Assembly: GCF_016863195.1 (NCBI RefSeq)
Contig: NZ_BOOK01000064.1
Span: 1 to 51,275 of the forward strand
Direction: 5' to 3'
From: Paraplanobispora takensis
GTDB lineage: Bacteria > Actinomycetota > Actinomycetes > Streptosporangiales > Streptosporangiaceae
DNA length: 51,275 bases
In this document: in pieces, positions 8,784 to 15,697 of the stretch
Position numbering within the stretch: the stretch's first letter is position 1
How the letters are laid out: each line of letters begins with the position of its first letter
Program-made: the position numbers and the translations under genes
The notes under the pieces: generated by a model
Told to the model about the DNA's origin: nothing
What the model saw: the letters and a program-made list of their open reading frames with translations, nothing else
Database searches by the model: none

Positions 8784-9943
8784 GCCGGGTGACGGCCGCA
8801 CGGAGCCGGTTCTCGACGCGCCGGGCGGCCGGGGCCTCCTCGGCGGTGCACCGCGTGGACGGCCTGCTGCTGGTCGCGGTGGCCGCGCTCCTGCTGATCG
8901 GCACGCTGCTGGTCTGGTCCTCCAGCAGGACCTGGGCGCCGGGGGCCACGGGCCTGGTCAAGAAGCACCTGCTCAACGTCGGCATCGGCGTCGCGCTGGC
9001 CGTGGCGGCGGCCACGGTGGACCACCGGGTGCTGCGGGCCTACACGCCGCTGGTGTACGGCGGAGCCCTGCTCGGGCTGATCCTGGTGGTCACACCGGTC
9101 GGCTCCGAGGTCAACGGCGCCCACTCCTGGATCATGCTGGGCGGAGGCTTCGCCCTGCAGCCCTCGGAGTTCGCCAAGCTCGGCCTGGCGCTGATGCTGG
9201 CCATGCTCCTGGCCCAGCCCGCCGACGGCGACGACCGGCCGCGCGGGCTGGGCGTGATGACGGCGCTGGCGGTGGCCGCGCTCACCATGGGCCTGGTCAT
9301 GATGCAGCCCGATTTCGGCACGACGATGGTCCTGGCCGTGATCACGGCCGGTGTGCTCATCCTCGGCGGGCTGCGCAAGCGCTGGATCATCCTGCTGGCG
9401 CTGGCCGTGGCCGCCGCGGGAGCGGCCGTGTGGTTCCTGGGCGTGCTGAAGCCGTACCAGGTCGCGCGCTTCACCGCCTTCATCGATCCGGCCACCGACC
9501 CCCGGGGCGTGGGCTACAACAGCACCCAGTCGCTGAACGCCGTCGGGTCGGGAGGCCTGTTCGGCAAGGGCCTGTTCGGCGGCGGCCAGACCATGGGCCG
9601 GTTCGTCCCCGAGCAGCACACCGACTTCGTCTTCACCGTCGCGGGCGAGGAGTTCGGCTTCCTCGGCTCGGTCACCGTGGTGATGCTGCTCGGCGTGGTC
9701 CTGCTGCGCGGGCTGCGGATCGCGCGCCAGTGCGAGGACCGGTTCGGCATGCTGGTGGCCGGCGCGATCGTGTGCTGGCTGGGCTTCCAGACGCTGATCA
9801 ACGTCGGCATGACGATCGGGATCATGCCGATCACCGGTCTGCCGCTGCCGTTCGTCTCCTACGGCGGAACCGCGACCTTCGCCAACATGATCGCCGTCGG
9901 GCTGCTCCAGGCGATCCACATGCGCGAGCGGCACCCGGTCTGA
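8777..9943 (+). CDS. rodA: RodA, SEDS-family peptidoglycan glycosyltransferase
   Basis: RodA polymerises lipid II into glycan strands as partner of PBP2. The 388 residues give about ten membrane helices. SEDS motifs are present: GAHSWIMLGG followed by LQPSEFAKL near residue 125, MMQPDFGTTMVL near 175, EQHTDFVFTVAGEEFGF near 280, and the C-terminal GLPLPFVSYGGTATFANM. The ATG at 8777 overlaps the PBP2 stop; the adjacent GTG at 8780 is an alternative. It is the last gene of the mre operon. It is called RodA rather than FtsW because of its position next to mreBCD and PBP2. Confidence 0.95.
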   Translation: MVSRVTAARSRFSTRRAAGASSAVHRVDGLLLVAVAALLLIGTLLVWSSSRTWAPGATGLVKKHLLNVGIGVALAVAAATVDHRVLRAYTPLVYGGALLGLILVVTPVGSEVNGAHSWIMLGGGFALQPSEFAKLGLALMLAMLLAQPADGDDRPRGLGVMTALAVAALTMGLVMMQPDFGTTMVLAVITAGVLILGGLRKRWIILLALAVAAAGAAVWFLGVLKPYQVARFTAFIDPATDPRGVGYNSTQSLNAVGSGGLFGKGLFGGGQTMGRFVPEQHTDFVFTVAGEEFGFLGSVTVVMLLGVVLLRGLRIARQCEDRFGMLVAGAIVCWLGFQTLINVGMTIGIMPITGLPLPFVSYGGTATFANMIAVGLLQAIHMRERHPV

Positions 9944-10072
9944 CCGCGGGCTCCGACTCGGGCCTGACATGAGAGCCGCCCGCATGCACGCGGTCCCGCG
10001 CTCTCACTGGTATTGCGCGCCGCGGGCGAACATTGTGGAAACGACGCCGGAACCCGTGATGACGGAGGGGCC

Positions 10073-10303
10073 GTGACATCCGAGCTCGCCGAGCGGCAGC
10101 GCGCGCTGGAGCTGTTGCGCACCGCGTTCCCCGACTACCGGATCGTGTTCAGCAGAGGCCGGTGGGCCGCGGTGTCGGCGGGCAGCCCGCCGGCGGTGTG
10201 GTTCGCCGCGACCCCCGGCAGCCTGTGCGGCCAGCTCTTCCAGGCCCAGCTCCGCAACGGCGGGACGATCGTGCCCATCGGCGGGGGCGGCGCCGCCTCA
10301 TGA
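10073..10303 (+). CDS. Small protein of unknown function (76 aa)
   Basis: I do not recognise a domain in this small protein. It has an N-terminal helix (ELAERQRALELLRTAFP) and then a probable beta-rich part with YRIVFSRGRWAAV and VWFAATPGSL, which suggests a compact alpha+beta fold. The GTG at 10073 has a GGAGG ribosome binding site six bases upstream; the frame is open to 10013, but that extension lacks such a site. It lies directly upstream of an HTH/TPR regulator and an APH-type kinase gene, separated from them by a hairpin, and may belong to that accessory cassette. Confidence 0.7.
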   Translation: MTSELAERQRALELLRTAFPDYRIVFSRGRWAAVSAGSPPAVWFAATPGSLCGQLFQAQLRNGGTIVPIGGGGAAS

Positions 10304-10309
10304 GGGGAC

Positions 10310-10328
10310 GGCCTCCGCGGCGGAGGCC
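10310..10328 (+). terminator. Stem-loop after the 76-aa gene
   Basis: An eight-base perfect stem, GGCCTCCG / CGGAGGCC, surrounds a three-base loop seven bases after the stop codon. There is no T tract, as is common in actinomycetes. It probably ends transcription before the HTH/TPR regulator gene, whose own promoter would lie in 10329-10403. Confidence 0.5.
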
Positions 10329-10403
10329 GGCTCTCAGCCCACCCGGCACCGGCCGGACCACTAGCGTGAAGACGATCCCTCGCACAGACGGCCGGGAGCG
10401 CCG

Positions 10404-11822
10404 ATGACCCACAGTTCGCGTGGCGGAGACCGCGCCACGCTGGCCTACGCCACCATCATCCGCAACAGGACGCTGACGGGCCTGTCCGGCCCGCCCTCCG
10501 CGGCCGTCATCCAGCGGATGGTGGAGGAGATCCACGCCTGCGCCCCGCAGCAGAGCAGGTTCAAGTGCTGGCGGCTGGCGCACGGCTGGACCGTGGAGGA
10601 GGCCATCGAGCGCTTCCACGCGATGTGCGACCGGCAGGGGATCCGGCGGCGCGGGCTCAGTGAGCGCTCCTGGCGCGAGTGGGAGGCGGGCGGACGGCCC
10701 GACCGCGACTACACCGACCTGCTGTGCCGGCTCTTCGAGACGGGGCCCGTCCAGCTCGGCTTCGCGCAGGACTACACGCCCGAGGGGCTGCGCGCCGCGC
10801 CGCCGCCCGCGGTGGACCTGATCGCCGCGGCCGCCGACGAGGCGGGCACCCACGCCGAGCAGGCCGAGGCGAGCGAGCTGGGCTCCGGCGCGCTGGAGCG
10901 GCTGCGCACCCAGGTGGTCTGGGTGGGCAAGCGCTACGTCTCCGAGGCCCCGCTGCCGTTGTTCGTGGAGATGCGGGAGCTGCAGGAGCGCACCCGCCGG
11001 GCGCTGGACAAGCGCATCCATCCCGGCCAGGCCAGGGAGCTGTACTTCCTCACCGGCGCGCTGAGCGGGCTGATGGCCAACGTCAGCATGGACATGGACC
11101 GCCGCATCCCCGCCGACACCCTCGCCCGGGCGGCGTGGACCTACGGCAAGGTGGCCGGGCACCCGGCGCTGATGGGCTGGGCGCGCGGCATGCAGTCGTC
11201 GGTGGCGATGTGGGACAGGCGCTACGGCGACGCGGCCCGCTACGCCGAGGAGGGGCTGACCCACCTGCGCGCGGGCTCCGGCGCGACCCGGCTGCACATG
11301 CTCAGGGCCCGGTGCCACGCCCTGCTGGGCCGGGCCCGCGAGGCCGTCGAGGCGCTCGCCCGCGCGCGGGACGCCCGCGTGGCCGGGGTCGACGAGCTGC
11401 ACGACGAGATCTCCGGGGAGTTCGCCTTCACCCCGGCCAAGGAGCGCTACTACGCGGCCGTCACCCACCTGCACCTGGGCGACCCGGCCCGGGCCGTCGA
11501 GGCGGCGCGGGAGTCGCTGGCCCTGTACGCCGCGGGGGAGCCGGAGAACCGCTCCTACGGCTGCGAGTCCATGGCCGGCGCCCACCTGGTGGTCGCCCAC
11601 CTGATGGAGGGCGACGCCGAGGGCGCGGAGGAGGCCATGGCGCCCATCCTCGCGCTCCCTCCGGACCGGCGCATCAGCAGCCTGGGCACCACCCTGGAGA
11701 CCGGCCGCGCGCTGGTGTCCGGCCGGCCGGACGGGGAGCGGATCGCCCGGCGGATCGAGAGTTTCTGCGAGGTCGGACTGCCGCAGCAGGCCCGGCACGC
11801 GATCTCAGAGAGGAGCCGATGA
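10404..11822 (+). CDS. HTH / TPR-repeat regulatory protein
   Basis: This 472-residue protein has an N-terminal helix-turn-helix-like part (about residues 45-115) including FKCWRLAHGWTVEEAIERF and LSERSWREWEAGGRP, as in the large actinomycete family of XRE-type regulators. A long alpha-helical part (about 150-470) follows, with tetratricopeptide-like repeats of the type ARYAEEGLTHLRAG, HALLGRAREAVEALARA and VTHLHLGDPARAVEAARESLALY. Such proteins are probably cytosolic regulators that bind DNA at the N-terminus and a ligand or partner at the repeats. The kinase-like gene starts one base after the stop codon, so both are cotranscribed. The ligand is unknown. Confidence 0.8.
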   Translation: MTHSSRGGDRATLAYATIIRNRTLTGLSGPPSAAVIQRMVEEIHACAPQQSRFKCWRLAHGWTVEEAIERFHAMCDRQGIRRRGLSERSWREWEAGGRPDRDYTDLLCRLFETGPVQLGFAQDYTPEGLRAAPPPAVDLIAAAADEAGTHAEQAEASELGSGALERLRTQVVWVGKRYVSEAPLPLFVEMRELQERTRRALDKRIHPGQARELYFLTGALSGLMANVSMDMDRRIPADTLARAAWTYGKVAGHPALMGWARGMQSSVAMWDRRYGDAARYAEEGLTHLRAGSGATRLHMLRARCHALLGRAREAVEALARARDARVAGVDELHDEISGEFAFTPAKERYYAAVTHLHLGDPARAVEAARESLALYAAGEPENRSYGCESMAGAHLVVAHLMEGDAEGAEEAMAPILALPPDRRISSLGTTLETGRALVSGRPDGERIARRIESFCEVGLPQQARHAISERSR

Positions 11823-11823
11823 C

Positions 11824-12723
11824 ATGACGATCGCCGCCGAGGGGGAGATCCTCGGCCGGACCCCCGCCGAGGCGCTCCGGCTGGCCTGTGAGAGGGCCGG
11901 GCTGGACACCCGGGGGGTCAGGCTCCTGCGCGACTTCGCCAGCGCGGTCTACCACCTGCCCGCCGAGGGGGCGGTGGTCAGGCTGGCGCAGGCGGCGGCC
12001 CCGGGCAAGTACGACCGGCTGACGACCTCCGTCCGGATCACCCGCTGGCTGTCCGACCAGGGCTTCCCCACGGTCCGGCCGCTGGAGGTCGGGCAGCCGG
12101 TCGCCGCGGAGGGGTTCCTGGTGACCTTCTGGCACCACGAGCGGCATGTGGGACCGGCGCCGGACCCGGTGGAGCTGGGGACGATCCTGCGGCGGCTGCA
12201 CGAGCTGCCGCCGGTCCCCTTCGAGCTGCCGACCCACGACCCCTTCGGGCCGGTGCGCCGGGCGATCGACGCCTGCCGCGTGCTCGGGCGGGAGGAGCTG
12301 GACTGGCTGCGCGGGCGCTGCGACGAGCTCGCGGAGACCTACTACGAGCGGACGCGGTTCGCGCTGCCGTACGGCCTCATCCACGGCGACGCCCACCGGG
12401 GCAACCTGATCCGAACCCCGGACGGGCTGCTGCTGTGCGACTGGGACTCGGTGTGCGCGGGGCCGCGGGAGACCGACCTGATCCCCACCCTGCAGGGGGT
12501 GCGCTTCGGGCTGACCGGGGAGCAGCGGGCCGGTTTCGTCCGGGCCTACGGCCACGACCTGACCGCCTGGGCGGGGTACCCGGTGATGCGCGACATGCGG
12601 GAGCTGCAGACGCTCACCGCGATCCTGCGCAACGCACACCGCGACCCGGTGGCCCGCGACGAGCTGCGGCACCGGCTTGACTCCCTGCGAGCGGGTGACG
12701 ACCGCCTGTGGCATCCTTTTTAG
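11824..12723 (+). CDS. Aminoglycoside phosphotransferase (APH) family protein
   Basis: This 299-residue small-molecule kinase-like protein has the APH/choline kinase fold. The catalytic loop GLIHGDAHRGNLIR is near residue 185 and the metal-binding segment LLCDWDSVCAGPRETDLIP is near residue 205. The N-lobe contains RDFASAVYHLPAEGAVVRLA. A substrate cannot be read from the sequence. Antibiotic resistance is unlikely to be the first guess, because many such proteins accompany regulators in actinomycetes. It has an AGGAG ribosome binding site and follows the HTH/TPR gene by one base. The radical SAM gene begins 17 bases after its stop. Confidence 0.85.
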   Translation: MTIAAEGEILGRTPAEALRLACERAGLDTRGVRLLRDFASAVYHLPAEGAVVRLAQAAAPGKYDRLTTSVRITRWLSDQGFPTVRPLEVGQPVAAEGFLVTFWHHERHVGPAPDPVELGTILRRLHELPPVPFELPTHDPFGPVRRAIDACRVLGREELDWLRGRCDELAETYYERTRFALPYGLIHGDAHRGNLIRTPDGLLLCDWDSVCAGPRETDLIPTLQGVRFGLTGEQRAGFVRAYGHDLTAWAGYPVMRDMRELQTLTAILRNAHRDPVARDELRHRLDSLRAGDDRLWHPF

Positions 12724-12740
12724 CGGATACCCTTGGACAC

Positions 12741-14666
12741 ATGTCTGTCGAGTCTCAGCCTGTAGAGTCTCTGTTCCCGCGTTTGGAAGCGCTGCTGCCG
12801 AAGGTGAGCAAGCCGATCCAATACGTCGGCGGTGAGCTCAACTCGACCGTCAAGGACTGGGACGAGGCCACCGTCCGCTGGGCTCTGATGTATCCCGACG
12901 CCTACGAGGTCGGACTGCCCAACCAGGGCGTCCAGATTCTTTACGAGATCCTCAACGAGATGCCCGGGACGCTCGCCGAGCGGACCTACGCGGTCTGGCC
13001 GGACCTGGAGGCGCTCATGCGCGCCGAGGGCGTCCCGCAGTTCACGGTCGACGCGCACCGGCCCGTGCGCGCCTTCGACGTGCTCGGCCTCTCCTTCTCG
13101 ACCGAGCTCGGCTACACCAACATGCTGACGGCCCTGGACCTGGCGGGCATCCCGCTGGAGGCGGCCGACCGCGGCGACGACGACCCGATCGTGCTGGCCG
13201 GAGGCCACGCGGCCTTCAACCCCGAGCCGATCGCCGACTTCCTCGACGCCGCCGTGCTGGGCGACGGCGAGCAGATCGCCATCGCGATCACCGAGGTCAT
13301 CCGCGAGTGGAAGGCCGAGGGCTCGCCCGGCGGGCGCGACGAGCTGCTCATGCGGCTGGCCGAGTCCGGCGGGGTCTACGTGCCCAAGTTCTACGACGTC
13401 GACTATCACCCCGACGGCCGCATCCGGCGGGTGGCGCCCAACCGCTCCGGCGTGCCGTGGCGGGTGCACAAGCACACCGTCATGGACCTGGACGAGTGGC
13501 CCTACCCCAAGAAGCCGCTGGTCCCGCTGGCCGAGACCGTGCACGAGCGGTTCAGCGTGGAGATCTTCCGCGGCTGCACCCGCGGCTGCCGCTTCTGCCA
13601 GGCCGGGATGATCACCCGTCCGGTGCGCGAGCGGTCCATCACCACGATCGGCGACATGGTCGAGGCGGGCGTCAAGGCCTCCGGCTTCAACGAGGTGGGA
13701 CTGCTCTCGCTGTCCAGCGCCGACCACTCCGAGATCGGCGACGTCGCCAAGGGCCTGGCCGACCGCTACGAGGGCACCAACACCTCGCTGTCGCTGCCCT
13801 CGACCCGGGTCGACGCCTTCAACATCGACCTGGCCAACGAGTTCTCCCGCAACGGCCGCCGGTCCGGCCTGACCTTCGCCCCCGAGGGCGGGTCCGAGCG
13901 CATGCGCAAGGTGATCAACAAGATGGTCACCGAGGAGGACCTGATCCGCACCGTCACCACCGCCTACACCCAGGGCTGGCGGCAGGTGAAGCTCTACTTC
14001 ATGTGCGGGCTGCCCACCGAGGAGGACGCCGACGTCCTGGGCATCGCCGACCTGGCCAGGAAGGTCATCAAGGCGGGCCGCGAGGCGACCGGCTCCAGGG
14101 ACATCCGCTGCACGGTCTCCATCGGCGGGTTCGTGCCCAAGCCGCACACCCCCTTCCAGTGGGCGGCCCAGGCCGACCACGAGACGGTGGACCGTCGGCT
14201 CAAGGCGCTCAAGGACACCCTGCGCGGCGACAAGGAGTACGGCCGGGCCATCGGCATGCGCTACCACGACGGCAAGCCCTCGATCGTGGAGGGGCTGCTG
14301 TCGCGGGGCGACCGCCGGGTGGGCGCGGTCATCCGCGCGGTGTGGCAGGACGGCGGCCGCTTCGACGGCTGGAGTGAGCACTTCTCCTTCCAGCGCTGGA
14401 TGGACGCCGCGGCCAAGGCCGGCGTCGACGTCGACTGGTACACCACGCGCGAGCGCGAGGAGAACGAGGTCCTGCCCTGGGACCACCTCGACGCCGGGCT
14501 CGACCGCGAGTGGCTCTGGCAGGACTGGCAGGACGCGATCAACGACGTCGAGGTCGAGGACTGCCGCTGGACCCCCTGCTACGACTGCGGGGTCTGCCCC
14601 TCGATGGGCACCGAGATCCAGATCGGCCCCACGGGCAGGAAGCTCCTGCCGCTGACGGTCGTATAG
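12741..14666 (+). CDS. B12-binding domain / radical SAM protein, TIGR03960 family
   Basis: This 641-residue protein has an N-terminal cobalamin-binding-like domain (about residues 40-220), with RAFDVLGLSFSTELGYTNML and IVLAGGHAAFNPEPIADFLD. A radical SAM domain follows, with the cluster motif RGCTRGCRFCQAG (CxxxCxxC) near residue 280. The C-terminal part ends with PCYDCGVCPSMG, which may hold a further metal site. In other bacteria this protein is fused to, or paired with, the TIGR03936 protein encoded next. The reaction is not established; an RNA or cofactor modification is plausible. The ATG at 12741 fits better than the in-frame start at 12708, which lies inside the kinase gene. Confidence 0.93.
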   Translation: MSVESQPVESLFPRLEALLPKVSKPIQYVGGELNSTVKDWDEATVRWALMYPDAYEVGLPNQGVQILYEILNEMPGTLAERTYAVWPDLEALMRAEGVPQFTVDAHRPVRAFDVLGLSFSTELGYTNMLTALDLAGIPLEAADRGDDDPIVLAGGHAAFNPEPIADFLDAAVLGDGEQIAIAITEVIREWKAEGSPGGRDELLMRLAESGGVYVPKFYDVDYHPDGRIRRVAPNRSGVPWRVHKHTVMDLDEWPYPKKPLVPLAETVHERFSVEIFRGCTRGCRFCQAGMITRPVRERSITTIGDMVEAGVKASGFNEVGLLSLSSADHSEIGDVAKGLADRYEGTNTSLSLPSTRVDAFNIDLANEFSRNGRRSGLTFAPEGGSERMRKVINKMVTEEDLIRTVTTAYTQGWRQVKLYFMCGLPTEEDADVLGIADLARKVIKAGREATGSRDIRCTVSIGGFVPKPHTPFQWAAQADHETVDRRLKALKDTLRGDKEYGRAIGMRYHDGKPSIVEGLLSRGDRRVGAVIRAVWQDGGRFDGWSEHFSFQRWMDAAAKAGVDVDWYTTREREENEVLPWDHLDAGLDREWLWQDWQDAINDVEVEDCRWTPCYDCGVCPSMGTEIQIGPTGRKLLPLTVV

Positions 14667-14670
14667 TCCC

Positions 14671-14697
14671 CGCGCGGCGCCCCACCGGGGCCGCGCG
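14671..14697 (+). terminator. GC-rich hairpin after the radical SAM gene
   Basis: CGCGCGG and CCCC pair with GGGG and CCGCGCG around a three-base loop, with a two-base bulge. The hairpin starts five bases after the stop codon and lacks a T tract. It may end transcription or reduce read-through into the following gene, which starts 90 to 130 bases later. Confidence 0.55.
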
Positions 14698-14825
14698 TGC
14701 GTAACCGGCGGTCGCCCCGGATGGACGGTGCGTGAGCACGACCTATTCTGGAATGACAGTCGCGATTCAGAAAGGACGGTAGAGCTCTGAAACCCGCTCC
14801 CGACGGCCCTCCGCCCGCGCCCCCG

Positions 14826-15602
14826 GTGCAGCGCCTGCGCGTGCGCTACGCCAAGCGCGGGCGCCTGCGCTTCACCAGCCACCGTGACATCTCCCGAGCC
14901 GTCGAACGGGCGGTACGCCGGGCCGAGGTCCCTGTGGCGTTCAGCGCGGGCTTCTCACCGCATCCGAAGATCTCCTACGTGGGGGCGGCCGCCCCGACCG
15001 GAGTCGCCAGCGAGGCCGAGTACCTCGAGATCAGCGTGACGCGGCAGTGCGATCCCGGCCGGCTCAAAGCCGCCCTGGACGGCTCGCTGCCACCCGGTCT
15101 CGACGTTCTCGACGTCGTCGAGGCGGGTTCGGGGAGCCTGGCCGACCGCCTGGAGTGCTCGGCGTGGGAGTTGCGTCTGCCGGGAGCCGACCTCGCCCTC
15201 GCCGCGGTCGCGGTCGAGCGGTTCAACGCCGCCGAGCGGATCGAGGTGGAGCGCCTGACCAAGAAGGGGATGCGCCGCTTCGACGCGCGGGAAGCGGTGC
15301 TGAGCCTGACCACGGCCGAGGGGAGCGGGACAACAGCAGGTCAGGCGATCAGTCAGTCATGTGTCATACTTCGCATGGTTGTACGGCACGCAACTCCTGC
15401 CGTTCGACCCGACGACGTCCTCACCGGACTGCGTCTCGTGGCCGACTTCGCGCCGCCGTCACCCCCTGAGGTGACCAGGCTGGCGCAGGGGCCGCTGGAC
15501 GTGCGAATCGGTGGCCCCGTCGACCCGTTCGACCTTGACCGCGACACTTCGCGCGGCGGCGAAACGGGACCGGCGGGCGGGCACGTCGACGGCGACCTAT
15601 AG
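14826..15602 (+). CDS. TIGR03936 / DUF2344 radical SAM-associated protein
   Basis: This 258-residue partner of the preceding radical SAM enzyme carries the family's N-terminal pattern RLRVRYAKRGRLRFTSHRDI, then FSAGFSPHPKISY and SEAEYLEI. Its exact role is unknown. The frame is open upstream, and an in-frame CTG at 14787 has an AAAGGA motif about ten bases before it, whereas the GTG at 14826 has no clear ribosome binding site. The longer form would add a Pro-rich tail beginning KPAPDGPPP. I list the GTG start but consider the CTG start realistic. The middle of the frame (about 15330-15410) is less GC-biased than its surroundings. Confidence 0.85.
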   Translation: MQRLRVRYAKRGRLRFTSHRDISRAVERAVRRAEVPVAFSAGFSPHPKISYVGAAAPTGVASEAEYLEISVTRQCDPGRLKAALDGSLPPGLDVLDVVEAGSGSLADRLECSAWELRLPGADLALAAVAVERFNAAERIEVERLTKKGMRRFDAREAVLSLTTAEGSGTTAGQAISQSCVILRMVVRHATPAVRPDDVLTGLRLVADFAPPSPPEVTRLAQGPLDVRIGGPVDPFDLDRDTSRGGETGPAGGHVDGDL

Positions 15603-15697
15603 GACTTGGCGCCGGGCGCACGCCCGGCGGACAGCGAGAGACGAGAGCTCCCGCGCGGCGCGGAGACGCGCCCGGGAGCTGACGGGAGAACGCCCGC

